The notes below the pieces were generated by a model. It saw only the letters and a program-made list of their open reading frames with translations, was not told the origin of the DNA and did no database searches. A stretch of 64,000 nucleotides of DNA from DATARH01 sp036008175 (GTDB lineage: Bacteria > Pseudomonadota > Alphaproteobacteria > ATCC43930 > CGMCC-115725), in assembly GCA_036008175.1 (NCBI GenBank), contig DASYOB010000086.1, positions 1 through 64,000 on the forward strand, given 5' to 3'. The translations under genes and the position numbers were made by a program. This document shows positions 25,111 through 33,689 of the stretch, in pieces (positions within the stretch are counted from its first letter, which is position 1; each line of letters begins with the position of its first letter).

Positions 25111-26100
25111 ATGAGAACCGAACTAAGCCACAGCTACGTCCATACCAACGGGATCCGCATGCACTATGTGGAGCAGGGCGATGGTCCGCTCGTGCTCCTC
25201 TGTCATGGATGGCCGGAATCCTGGTATAGCTGGCGCCACCAGATCCCAGTCCTGGCGGGAGCCGGCTTCCGCGTCGTGGCACCAGACCAGCGCGGGTATG
25301 GAGACACCGACGCGCCGGATGAAATCGAGGCGTATGACATCATCAATCTAGTGGCTGACCTTGTCGGGCTGGTGCAGGCGCTCGGTGAAGATCGAGCTTT
25401 CCTTGTCGGGCACGATTGGGGCGCGATCGTCGCGGCGCCTGCCGCTCTTGTGCGCCCGGACATGTTCCGCGCGCTCGGCCTTCTCAGTGTCCCATATGTT
25501 CCGCGCCAGAAGCTCCGCCCGGCCGTCCGCTTCGACCTCGCGACGCAGGAGAGACACTTCTACCAACAGTACTTTCAACGGCGAGGACATGTAGAGCGCG
25601 AGTTGGAAGAGGATGTCCGCCGTTCGATCACGGGCATCTTGTACACAGCTTCCGGCGAAGCCCGAGCCGGCGACGCCAAGCCAAGCTTCATTAGCTTCGA
25701 CAAGAACACGCGCCTCGTTGACAATCTTGTGTTGCCGGAGCGCTTGCCGGCGTGGTTATCCCAGGCCGACCTCGACCATTTCGTTACTCAGTTTGAGCGT
25801 TCGGGTTTTCGTGGCCCCGTCAACTGGTATCGCAACTTTGATCGGAACTGGGCGATGACGCCCTTCCTTGACGGGGCGAAGATCTTGCAGCCGACCATCT
25901 TTGCGACGGGCTCCCTGGATGTCGTCCTTGAGATCGCGGCGGCCCAGTACGACGCGATGGACACGAACTGCACCAGGCTGGTAGGCAAGCACCTGATCGC
26001 CGGTGCGGGTCACTGGATCCAGCAGGAGCGTCCGACCGAGATCAACGAACTTCTGACACGTTTCCTGACGGAGCAGGTCACCATCGGAGCGATGACATGA
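25111..26100 (+). CDS. Epoxide hydrolase (alpha/beta hydrolase)
   Basis: 329 residues. HGWPES (32-37, oxyanion hole), DQRGYGDTDAP, and the nucleophile elbow LVGHDWGAIVA with D102 are the soluble epoxide hydrolase pattern; cap residues YQQYFQRRGHVERELEEDVRR and the catalytic His in GAGHWIQQERPTEIN complete it. Predicted cytosolic. It hydrates epoxides to diols through an Asp-ester intermediate. It is a shorter paralogue of the 8629 gene, with stronger match to plant/bacterial epoxide hydrolases. Immediately downstream, on the other strand, lies a decayed hydrolase. Confidence 0.9.
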   Translation: MRTELSHSYVHTNGIRMHYVEQGDGPLVLLCHGWPESWYSWRHQIPVLAGAGFRVVAPDQRGYGDTDAPDEIEAYDIINLVADLVGLVQALGEDRAFLVGHDWGAIVAAPAALVRPDMFRALGLLSVPYVPRQKLRPAVRFDLATQERHFYQQYFQRRGHVERELEEDVRRSITGILYTASGEARAGDAKPSFISFDKNTRLVDNLVLPERLPAWLSQADLDHFVTQFERSGFRGPVNWYRNFDRNWAMTPFLDGAKILQPTIFATGSLDVVLEIAAAQYDAMDTNCTRLVGKHLIAGAGHWIQQERPTEINELLTRFLTEQVTIGAMT

Positions 26101-26106
26101 CCGAGG

Positions 26107-26455
26107 TCATGCTCGAGGAAGCTGGGGTTCAGCCGGTCGTAATTGGCTCGCAAGCATGATGCGAGCGGTGTCGGCGGCCTCGTCGATCTGCGGTCAGTGC
26201 CCAGCTTCAAGCGCATGAATGGTGGCGTTCTTAGCCTGGGATTTGAGGTGCTCGGCGACGCTGATATGAAGATAGGGGTCGGTCTTTCCCCAGATGAGCA
26301 AGAGGGCAAGTCGGAACGCCTGAAATCCGAAAGTCGGGCGGTATTAGCTGCCCTTTCATCGAAGAGTTGGTAGGTCATCTGCGCGACGGCAGCACCGGCG
26401 CTCGGCCGTTGCGTAACGTTCTTGTCCACAATCGGTCCAAGGAACTCGTCGATCG
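26107..26455 (-). pseudogene. Decayed alpha/beta hydrolase, C-terminal fragment only
   Basis: Read in two frames, the minus strand gives a typical hydrolase tail: an upstream frame with AVAQMTYQLFDERAANTAR-L-S-D-F, then after a shift near 26330 F-Q-A-F-R-L-A-L-L-L-I-W-G-K-T-D-P-Y-L, ISVAEHLKSQAKNATIHALE, A-G-H, a TGA (26194-26196) where the family has Trp, then PQIDEAADTARIMLASQL, ending at TGA 26107-26109. The IWGKxDP and AGH(W)PQIDE blocks are the catalytic Asp and His regions. The N-terminal two thirds, including any nucleophile, are absent, so this is a dead remnant. It abuts the intact epoxide hydrolase and may reflect local loss. Confidence 0.75.
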
Positions 26456-26463
26456 GTCAGGAC

Positions 26464-27033
26464 TTATTTGGCTTTGACGGAACCGCCCGGGCGCTGAAGC
26501 ACAAGGTGTTGGAAGTAGAACTGCATCACCGTGAAAATGAACGCCGTGCTGATACCGAACAGCAGCATGCCGTCGGCTGCCTCCAGTGCGCCCATCATCC
26601 GCCAGTGCGGCTGCAGCATCAATCCCGAGGCGCCTCGCGTGGCCATCGAGTCGACGGAGTAGAGGATCGCAGCTCCAGGCGAATCGAAAGCGCCAAGCCA
26701 CAAATACGCCGCCGCCCAGAACGCCGCCTCTATCCCATGTAGTACAGCCAGCAGCAGTCCCATCGCCGTGAACGCGGCAATCACGATTGCGATCACACGC
26801 GGTAAACCAAGGCTCCGGCTCTCTAGCCGAACCCGAAAACTATGCAGCACGGACACCATGAACGTTACGCCTGTCGCGTGGATAGCTATGGTCAGCGCGA
26901 TAAGCGACAGACCCCAAATCCAGTTATCCAACAAAGCCGTCCTTGTAGCCGAACTTCCCCCAGGGGCCGGTTTCGCGACATCGAGGCCCCGGTTCAGACG
27001 TGACGGGGCACGGCGGAGTGGATTGGATCGCAC
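26464..27033 (-). CDS. Ion-channel-like inner-membrane protein with degenerate pore loop
   Basis: 189 residues with about four membrane segments: a first helix (WIWGLSLIALTIAIHATGVTFM), a second (VIAIVIAAFTAMGLLLAVLHGIEAAFW), a short re-entrant zone, and a last helix (ADGMLLFGISTAFIFTVMQFYF). The layout and the WRMMGALEAADGMLLFG stretch recall small two-helix potassium-channel proteins, but where they carry TxGYGD this has S-M-A-T-R-G-A-S-G, so potassium selectivity is doubtful. It begins 3 bases after the emrB-like stop and is likely the third gene of that operon. Function unknown. Confidence 0.65.
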   Translation of the reverse strand: MRSNPLRRAPSRLNRGLDVAKPAPGGSSATRTALLDNWIWGLSLIALTIAIHATGVTFMVSVLHSFRVRLESRSLGLPRVIAIVIAAFTAMGLLLAVLHGIEAAFWAAAYLWLGAFDSPGAAILYSVDSMATRGASGLMLQPHWRMMGALEAADGMLLFGISTAFIFTVMQFYFQHLVLQRPGGSVKAK

Positions 27034-27036
27034 TCA

Positions 27037-28641
27037 CTACGAGGCGGGGTGAACGCCTTTCGCCGCGACGGAGCGTTTCATCAGCAGTACCACGAACGCG
27101 ACCGCGAGCGTCAGCGCAGCGACCATCCAGAAGCAGTCGAAAAAGGAGAGCGCCGATGCTTGCTGTTGGCGCAGGTTTTCCAGTTCTTGCCACGCCAGTT
27201 GCTGCGACGCAGAGGGATCGCCGGTCAACTGGAGGAAGAACTCCTTGCCCCGCGCGACAAAGGAATTGGCGGCCGCGTTGAAGGGATCGAGATACTCACC
27301 AAGACGCAACACGTGGAATTGATCACGCCGCTCTTCAAAGGTTTGAGACAGCGACACGCCAACGCTGCCTCCCTCGTTGCGCAGGAAACTCAATAAGCCG
27401 ACAGCGGCACCACGCAACGCCATTGGCGTATAGAGATAGGCGGCGACATTCGCGGGCGCAAAACACATCGCCAGTCCCGCGACCACGACCACGCGAGGCC
27501 AGACGGCCTGGCCCGGGCTGATGTCCAGGTTGAGTTGGGACATCCAATAATTCCCGGCGGTCATGATCAGCAGCCCCGCCGCGATCAGCCAGCGAGCATC
27601 CATTCTCAGGCCGATCAGGCGCCCGACAATAGGCATCACTATCACCGCAAAGATGCCACTCGGCGACATGACCAGCCCGGTGCTCAGCGCATCGTAACCA
27701 AACAGGGATTGCAGTAGACCAAGCAACGACTTGGTGGCCGCAAAGAGCGCAAGGTAAGCGCAAAAGATGATGAGGCAGCAGGACGCGAAGTTGCGTTCGC
27801 GCAGCGGTCGGAAATTGACCACCGGGTTGCGGTGACGCAATTCCCAAAAGACCAGCCCCGGTAAACCCGCGATACAGCAAATGGCGAGCGTCTGGACGCG
27901 CCAGAACGGATCGCCCAGCCAGTCCCACTCCTGGCCCTTGCTGAGCATCACTTCCCAGCAGACCATCACGATGACCAGCAGCGAGAAACCGATCGAATCA
28001 AAGCGGAACGGCTGCTTCCGCAACTCCGCGCGCTGGGCGACGAGATAGTCTGGTTCGCGAAGCAGGGCATAAGATCCGGCGAGCGCCAGGAGACCGACCG
28101 GCACGTTGATCAAAAAGACCCAGCGCCACGAGTAGGAGTCCGTTATCCAGCCGCCCAGGGTCGGGCCGACGATCGGCGCAATCAAGGCGGCGAAGCCGAA
28201 CAAGGTCATTGCCATGCCTTGTTTTTCGGTCGGGAAGGCGTCGAGCAGCACCCCCTGGCTGCTTGGCTGCAGACCGCAGCCTGCCAGGCCCTGGATCACG
28301 CGAAACAGGATGAGCTGACCGAGACTACCGGCGAGGCCGCACAACAAGGAGCTCAGGGTGAATATCGCGATCGACGCCAGAAAGTAGTTGCGGCGACCAA
28401 GATGCGCGCTCAGCCAACCGGTAATCGGCAGGATGACGGCATTGGCGGCAAGGTAACTGGTGATAACCCACTCGCCGTCATCGGATGTCGCCGACAGTCC
28501 ACCCGCGATATAGCGCAACGCGACCAGTGCGATCGTGGTGTCGAGCACCTCCATGAAGGTCGGCACCACCACGACGGCGGCCACCAGCCAGGGGTTCGCC
28601 GCTGCGCGGGGCCTGGCGGGCGAAAGCGCCGCGACAGTCAC
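27037..28641 (-). CDS. emrB: DHA2-family MFS multidrug exporter, EmrB-like
   Basis: 534 residues with about 14 membrane helices, the length and count of the DHA2 (EmrB/QacA) drug:H+ antiporters. Conserved marks: EVLDTTIALVALRYI (helix 1, motif D1), GWLSAHLGRRNYFL (motif A), RVIQGLAGCGLQPSSQGVLLDAFP (motif B region), and GPTLGGWITDSYSWRWVFLINVPVG (motif C). It works with the upstream membrane fusion protein to export toxic organics; the start overlaps that gene by 4 bases (ATGA). The drug range is unknown, and the outer-membrane factor is not encoded here. Confidence 0.92.
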   Translation of the reverse strand: MTVAALSPARPRAAANPWLVAAVVVVPTFMEVLDTTIALVALRYIAGGLSATSDDGEWVITSYLAANAVILPITGWLSAHLGRRNYFLASIAIFTLSSLLCGLAGSLGQLILFRVIQGLAGCGLQPSSQGVLLDAFPTEKQGMAMTLFGFAALIAPIVGPTLGGWITDSYSWRWVFLINVPVGLLALAGSYALLREPDYLVAQRAELRKQPFRFDSIGFSLLVIVMVCWEVMLSKGQEWDWLGDPFWRVQTLAICCIAGLPGLVFWELRHRNPVVNFRPLRERNFASCCLIIFCAYLALFAATKSLLGLLQSLFGYDALSTGLVMSPSGIFAVIVMPIVGRLIGLRMDARWLIAAGLLIMTAGNYWMSQLNLDISPGQAVWPRVVVVAGLAMCFAPANVAAYLYTPMALRGAAVGLLSFLRNEGGSVGVSLSQTFEERRDQFHVLRLGEYLDPFNAAANSFVARGKEFFLQLTGDPSASQQLAWQELENLRQQQASALSFFDCFWMVAALTLAVAFVVLLMKRSVAAKGVHPAS

Positions 28642-30191
28642 TTGCTTGCGCCCGGCGCGTTCCCGCCCATCGAGTTTCCGGGCGAACCGCCGGTTTGCGC
28701 GTCAGGCGCATGCGTTTGTAAAAACTTTCCGGCGTCGGGCCCGGAGGGCGGCTGGTTGACGTAGACGTAGGGAACCACCGACGTGCCGATGAACAGCGGG
28801 TTCTTGTCCGGGTCGTAGCCTTCGAGATCGATCCGGACCGGCAACCGCTGCACCACTTTGATGAAATTGCCCGTTGCATTCTGCGCCGGGAGCAAGGCGA
28901 GCGTCGATCCGGTCCCCATCGTAAAGCCTGAAATCCGACCCTTGAAGACGCGTCGGCCGCCGTACATGTCGACATACAGGTCCACCGGCAGCCCAATGCG
29001 CAGGTCGCGCAGTTCGGTTTCCTTGAAATTGGCGTCGACCCAGATGTCGTTGAGCGAGCGGATCGCCATCAGGTTCTGGCCGACTTGAACATAATTTCCC
29101 GGATTAACGTTCCGGCGCGTCACGACGCCGTCTATCTCCGCGACGATGTCGCAATAACGAAGGTTCAGTTCGGCTTCCGCGAGTTCCTGCTTGGCGACAT
29201 CGAGCTTGGCCTCGGCTTGCTTAACCGCCGGAGCCTCCGCTGTGATCTTGGCGAAGACGCGGTCGATGTCGCCCGCCTTTTCGAACTCTGCGAGCATCTG
29301 CTTTGGGCTCTGGTCGAATGAATGGACCACACCGAGCTGAGCCGCGCTCTCGATCAAATCCGCCTGAGCCTGGAGCACGGAGGAAAAGGTCTGATCGAGA
29401 TCGGGCGGCACCTGGCCCAAATCCTCATCGCGAGCGGGTTCAATCGGTAAGCCTAAAGAGGCGCGGACTTGCCGGATGGCCGCCAGCGCCTGGGTAACTT
29501 GTGCGCTGGCAGTCGAAAATGCCTCCTGGTACCGGTCGTATACCTGACGGCTTTCCGCGGGGGTGCCGAGCAGTTGCTTTGCCCGGTCGAAGTCGGCCTG
29601 TGCCAGCGCCAGGGCGGCTTTGCTCTTATCGAGAGCAGCAACGCGATCGTGCAAAAGAGCGATTTGGTTTTCGAGACCCTCGACGGCGCTCTGCAATTTC
29701 CAGCGCCGGCTCCTGGCCTCGGCTTCGATAGCCCGCACGCTGGCGATGGCCGCCTGCAAATCCGCGTTCGCCGTATCGACCGCCGCTTTCTTCTGCGAGA
29801 CGGCGATCTCAAAGGGTTCCTTGTCGATTTGCGCGAGAAGGTCGCCTTTGTGTAAGCGGTAGTTGTCATCGACCAGAACACGGGAAATCTGTCCGCCTAT
29901 GCGCGGTGCGACGAACGTTACGTACCCGTTGACATAGGCGTCGTCCGTCGAAACGGTGGTGAGCATCTCCCGGATCCAGGGGATGCCAAATACGCAGACG
30001 ACTATCAAAACCAGGGCGCCGATGACGCCGATCAGTAATTTTCGGCGGCGCGTAAAGCGAGGGCCCGACGCCGGAGGCTCCGACGATTTGGACTCGTGCT
30101 CAACCGCAACGCCTTCGCTGGCCGAGCGCGCTTCGGTCTGGTCGGATACGCCCCTATCCGCACCCGCTTTTTCGGTCACCGCACCGGGCAT
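28638..30191 (-). CDS. emrA: HlyD-family membrane fusion protein, EmrA-like
   Basis: 517 residues: cytoplasmic tail, one membrane anchor (~50-72, KLLIGVIGALVLIVVCVFGIPW region), lipoyl/barrel-sandwich half (VSTDDAYVNGYVTFVAPRIGGQIS, VDDNYRLHKGDLLAQIDKEPF), a long alpha-helical hairpin coiled coil (~115-330), the second lipoyl half (CDIVAEIDGVVTRRNVNPGNYVQVGQ) and a beta-barrel (NDIWVDANFKETELRDLRIG). This is the periplasmic adaptor that links the DHA2 pump to an outer-membrane channel. Residues ~485-517 are a Pro/Gly-rich tail. First gene of the three-gene exporter operon. No regulator is adjacent. Confidence 0.9.
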   Translation of the reverse strand: MPGAVTEKAGADRGVSDQTEARSASEGVAVEHESKSSEPPASGPRFTRRRKLLIGVIGALVLIVVCVFGIPWIREMLTTVSTDDAYVNGYVTFVAPRIGGQISRVLVDDNYRLHKGDLLAQIDKEPFEIAVSQKKAAVDTANADLQAAIASVRAIEAEARSRRWKLQSAVEGLENQIALLHDRVAALDKSKAALALAQADFDRAKQLLGTPAESRQVYDRYQEAFSTASAQVTQALAAIRQVRASLGLPIEPARDEDLGQVPPDLDQTFSSVLQAQADLIESAAQLGVVHSFDQSPKQMLAEFEKAGDIDRVFAKITAEAPAVKQAEAKLDVAKQELAEAELNLRYCDIVAEIDGVVTRRNVNPGNYVQVGQNLMAIRSLNDIWVDANFKETELRDLRIGLPVDLYVDMYGGRRVFKGRISGFTMGTGSTLALLPAQNATGNFIKVVQRLPVRIDLEGYDPDKNPLFIGTSVVPYVYVNQPPSGPDAGKFLQTHAPDAQTGGSPGNSMGGNAPGASK

Positions 30192-30432
30192 GGCAGCCTG
30201 CCGCGTAGTTGAGCCGATCGCCCCCCGAATTGCCGGACTGGCCCTTCGGTTGGCCGATGCAGGATCAGGCTACCGTCTGTGAGCGGCGGAGCCAATCGTC
30301 GAGACCGGAAGGCCTTAGCTTAGACGGCGGAAACTAGTCATCGTGCCCTTAGATGACGTTTACGCGAGCGAGGATGAAGCTTGGGTGGACAGCGGCCATG
30401 GGGATCGAGCCACAGACCCACATCTCGCGCCG

Positions 30433-31071
30433 TCAACGGATATTGAGCGATCTTGGACCACTGACGAACGGACTGCCCGAAAGAAAAAATCGCAGCAGGC
30501 GGTCCGCATCCCGCGCAATGCCGATCCTAATGCTCTGCCCGATTTTGCCGGATTCGTGGTCATCGCGTCGTAGCCATAGAGAACCTTCGCGGCAAAGATC
30601 GACCCCATCGAGCTGACGATCAACCCGCAACGCCGCGGCGAGCCTCCCTGGTCCCCGCGCCAAGTCTCGCAAGCGCTCGGTGCCGCGATTTAGCTGCATA
30701 ATCGGGATGCCTTCGAGCGGCTCAAGCGCCCTGATGAGGACGCCGGCTCCGATCCCGGGCATCTCGCTCGAGACATTCAGCATGTATGAGCTGCCGTAGG
30801 CGAGATAAACATAGGCGTGCCCCCGCTCGAGAAACAGCGAACGATTACGCCGAGTCATCCCCCGGTAGGCGTGCCCGGCGGCGTCGCCGACGACATACGC
30901 CTCGGTCTCGACAATACGACCGCTGGCGACGCCTTCCGGTAACTCCCGCACCAGTATCTTGCCAATGAGATAGCGGGCGAGAGAGACCGTATCGGTTGGC
31001 AGCTCCGAGCGAGCGAGCGGCGGCTGGCCGTCCTTATGGCGGCCAGGCTTCAGGGCATCCGCTCGACCCAT
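30433..31071 (-). CDS. DNA-3-methyladenine glycosylase, AAG/MPG type
   Basis: 212 residues. Base-excision repair enzyme that flips out and removes alkylated purines and hypoxanthine. LARYLIGKILVRELPEG, GRIVETEAYVVGDAAGHAYRGMTRRN (catalytic Glu in VETEAY, DNA contact region), GHAYVYLAYGSSYMLNVSSEMPGIGAGVLIRALEP and ARGPGRLAAALRVDRQLDG are all diagnostic of the eukaryotic-type MPG fold. Length fits (about 200). Its start lies 22 bases inside the upstream NTF2-like gene, so both probably share a transcript, though a role link is not evident. Confidence 0.9.
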   Translation of the reverse strand: MGRADALKPGRHKDGQPPLARSELPTDTVSLARYLIGKILVRELPEGVASGRIVETEAYVVGDAAGHAYRGMTRRNRSLFLERGHAYVYLAYGSSYMLNVSSEMPGIGAGVLIRALEPLEGIPIMQLNRGTERLRDLARGPGRLAAALRVDRQLDGVDLCREGSLWLRRDDHESGKIGQSIRIGIARDADRLLRFFLSGSPFVSGPRSLNIR

Positions 31072-31430
31072 TGCGCGCGCGAAGGCCCCGGTTCGAACGG
31101 ATCGCCGAAATACTGGGTCTCGCGGGTCACCTTCCCATCGAGGAACTCCATGACGCTCACGGTGTAAGACGGCTGCCCGTCATAGGTCAGGACATATTCG
31201 GTGACCCAGAGGTCGCCCGAGCCGATTATCCGCCGAACTGTGAAGCGTTTCCGGTTCGGCTGCGCGGCGCGAGACGACTGAATCTTCCGCCGGCCACGGA
31301 TGCGCTCGCCCGATTGCGGATATTCTAGCACTGCGTCCTCTCGGTAAATATCGTGCTCCGCCTCGAAGTCGTCCGCGTCGGAGGCAGCCCAGTGGCGATC
31401 CAGAGCCAATCGAATCTCTCGGTCTTCCAT
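31050..31430 (-). CDS. NTF2-like/SnoaL-like domain protein
   Basis: 126 residues from ATG 31430, preceded by AAGGAG at good spacing, which fixes the start against a much longer open frame. A cone-like NTF2 fold: MEDREIRLALDRHWAASDAD helix, then EHDIYREDAVLEYPQSGERIRGRRKIQ, VRRIIGSGDLWVTEYVLTYDGQPSYTVSVMEFLDGKVTRETQYFG. Proteins of this type bind or isomerise small hydrophobic molecules, or have no known reaction. Its coding end overlaps the mpg start by 22 bases. Upstream is the decayed amino-acid binding protein, unrelated. Confidence 0.82.
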   Translation of the reverse strand: MEDREIRLALDRHWAASDADDFEAEHDIYREDAVLEYPQSGERIRGRRKIQSSRAAQPNRKRFTVRRIIGSGDLWVTEYVLTYDGQPSYTVSVMEFLDGKVTRETQYFGDPFEPGPSRAQWVERMP

Positions 31431-31649
31431 GTCAAATCTCCTTGACCGTCGCCCACCGGTGTTGAGCCGTCGTACCATACACCGGCTCGGAACAGGCGCC
31501 TTCCAGATGGAACAGGAGAGCCATTCCAGCGCGAAGGCTGAGTGGCCGAGAAGAGGACATCGGACTGGCTGCCGGATGACTGTCTTCGGCGGGCCTCGAT
31601 CGGCCTGGGCCGCGCGAACAGCCCCTCGTACCCCATAGGCGACCCGGCA

Positions 31650-32047
31650 TGCGTTTCGCGGGCCCGAAGACGCCGCTGAAGAAGGGGCGTAGGCGATCGA
31701 GAAATCGATCACCTTCTCCCGCGCGGCACCCTTCCCCAGGCTGGAGATCACCATGTCGACCTTAGCGTCGGTCAGATAGGGGATGCGGTCGGTGCTCGAT
31801 ACCGGAACCAGCTCGAGCTTGACGCTGAGCGCGGCGGCAATGAGCGCCGCCGTGTCGATATCGTAGCCCTGCTGCTTCCCATCCGGGCCAAGATCGCCGA
31901 AGAGCGGAAATTTTCTGGCACGGCTACTCTGACGATCCCCGTCTTGATGATGTGGTCGAGGGCATTGTCGTTCGCCGTCGCGGTAATCGGCGAGGCCATG
32001 ATAGCCACCAGCAAGCCCAGTCCTGCGAGTGGCGTTCTACGCGACAT
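31650..32047 (-). pseudogene. Decayed amino-acid ABC transporter binding protein (family 3)
   Basis: From ATG 32047 (GAGGGG upstream) a signal peptide (MSRRTPLAGLGLLVAIMASPITATA) leads to DNALDHIIKTGIVRVAVPEN, the usual start of PF00497 proteins. A lost T near 31910 shifts the frame; the new frame reads FPLFGDLGPDGKQQGYDIDT, then DRIPYLTDAKVDMVISSLGK and REKVIDFSIAYAP, all canonical. A second lost base near 31682 shifts to F-F-S-G-V-F-G-P, after which similarity ends near 31650 and the rest of the gene is missing. Two indels plus truncation mark a real pseudogene, no permease or ATPase survives nearby. Confidence 0.8.
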
Positions 32048-32186
32048 GGCCACTCCCCTCTGTTTTCAAATTCGGGCCGGGTGCGGGATCATCCAACAAT
32101 CTACGGTCTTCAATCCGGCGGCGCCCACCGGACCCATTTCGTATCAAAAGGCGCGCGTCCAATGCTCCGGTGCGCGCCAAACGCGG

Positions 32187-33689
32187 TCAGGCGAGCCGGT
32201 CCCAGCATCCCTTGGTGTCTCGCGGCAATTCGCGTTTGGCGATGCGCTGGCTCGGGGTCCGCTCAAAGCCGTCGACCACCGCGATGTAGCGCGGGTTCTG
32301 GTAGGGCGCTACCCGCTCGCCGAGCCATCGTGAGAGTTCGGCCGGGTGGATCGCCGCGCCGGGCTTCGGCTGCACGAACAGCTTGATGTCCTGCTCGCCG
32401 ATCTCGGCGGCGACGCCGATCATTGCGCAATCCGCGATATCGGGGTGTGCTGCAGCGGCCCGCTCGACCTCCCAGGCCGAGACATTCTCGCCCTTGCAGC
32501 GGACGCTGTCCGTCATGCGCCCAAGGAAGCTCAAATTGCCGTCGGCATCGAACCGGCCGAGATCCCCGGTCCAGAGCGCGCCGCCGCGCAAGGCCTTTGC
32601 GGTCGCCGCGGGGTCGCGGAAATAGCCGGTGAAGAGCGCGCCTGGCCGATGCGCATGCACCACGATCTCACCGCGCTCGCCGGGCGCCACCCGGTTTCCA
32701 GTGGAATCGCGCACGCTCACCTTAAACCACGGCACCGGCCGCCCGACCGAACCGACGACACAACCATCGTTGTAGGTGGTGATGCTCGACGCCTCGGTCA
32801 TGCCGTACGCCTCGCGGACCTCGACCCCGAACCGCTCTTCGAACGGCCGCCAGATATCAGCCGGGCAGCCGCCGCCCCAGGCGATGCGGACGCCATGGTT
32901 GCGATCCAGCGGTGATGGCGGCTGCTTCAGCAGCAGCTGCAGGATGCCGCCGAGAAAATGAATGTGGCTGGCGCGATACTCCTGCGCCTGCTGCCAAAAG
33001 CGGCTGGCGCTGAATCGGTCGAGCATGGCGAGCGTTACGTCGCGGATCAGCGGCAGGACCAAGAGCTGCGCGCCGCCGATGTGGTAGAGCGGTTCCCACA
33101 TCAGGAACACGTCGGTTGGCTGCGGAGCGGCGACAAGCGCGACCGCCTCGCCGGCAAAGCGCAGCATCGCGTGCGACAGCATCACCCCTTTGGGAGGGCC
33201 CGTCGTGCCGGAGGTGTAGAAGATCGCCAGGCAATCCTCCGGTGCCGGCAGCGGCTCCACGAAGACGGCGCTCGCCGAAAGCCAGGTTTCGATATCCGCG
33301 GTGCTTATCACCGCCGCGGTGCCGATCGACGCGCCAGACCCGGCAATTGTCGGCAGCAGCTCCGGATCGGCGATCGCCAGCGCCGGTTCGCAATGGTCGA
33401 GGACGTAGCCGAGGCCGGGCCCGCGCAGCTGCGCATTGACCGGAACCCAGATTACGCCGGCCCGGGTCAGGCCGAAGATCGTCGCCAGGGCCGCCGGGCT
33501 GTTGCGCATCATCACCGCGACGCGTTCGCCGCGACGAACGCCATGCCGGCGCAAACCGGCGGCAACACCCTCGGCCATTTCCGCCAGCGCGCCGAACGCG
33601 ATCGGCGCGCCGTTGAACCGGGCGAAGACCGCCTCGGGGGCGCTGCGGGATTTCGCAATGAACAGGTCGAGAAAGCCGGCGGCGTTCAT
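32187..33689 (-). CDS. Acyl-CoA synthetase (AMP-forming), class I adenylate-forming
   Basis: 500 residues from ATG 33689, which overlaps the enoyl-CoA hydratase TGA (ATGA). Core motifs: IFYTSGTTGPPKGVMLSH (P-loop A3), REAYGMTEASS (A5), GALWTGDLGRFDADGNLSFLGRMTDSVRCKGENVSAWEVE (A7-A8), and the C-terminal lysine region TPSQRIAKRELPRD (A10, catalytic Lys). It activates a carboxylic acid as acyl-adenylate and then CoA thioester. The A10 and A8 blocks resemble crotonobetaine/carnitine-CoA ligase (CaiC)-type enzymes, but the substrate is not settled. Coupled to the hydratase, it suggests a short acyl-CoA degradation step. Confidence 0.9.
   Translation of the reverse strand: MNAAGFLDLFIAKSRSAPEAVFARFNGAPIAFGALAEMAEGVAAGLRRHGVRRGERVAVMMRNSPAALATIFGLTRAGVIWVPVNAQLRGPGLGYVLDHCEPALAIADPELLPTIAGSGASIGTAAVISTADIETWLSASAVFVEPLPAPEDCLAIFYTSGTTGPPKGVMLSHAMLRFAGEAVALVAAPQPTDVFLMWEPLYHIGGAQLLVLPLIRDVTLAMLDRFSASRFWQQAQEYRASHIHFLGGILQLLLKQPPSPLDRNHGVRIAWGGGCPADIWRPFEERFGVEVREAYGMTEASSITTYNDGCVVGSVGRPVPWFKVSVRDSTGNRVAPGERGEIVVHAHRPGALFTGYFRDPAATAKALRGGALWTGDLGRFDADGNLSFLGRMTDSVRCKGENVSAWEVERAAAAHPDIADCAMIGVAAEIGEQDIKLFVQPKPGAAIHPAELSRWLGERVAPYQNPRYIAVVDGFERTPSQRIAKRELPRDTKGCWDRLA

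Noticed and set aside
31085..31110. tRNA-like GGTTCGAAC T-loop sequence
   Set aside because: It is inside the NTF2-like coding sequence and no acceptor stem or anticodon arm can be drawn.
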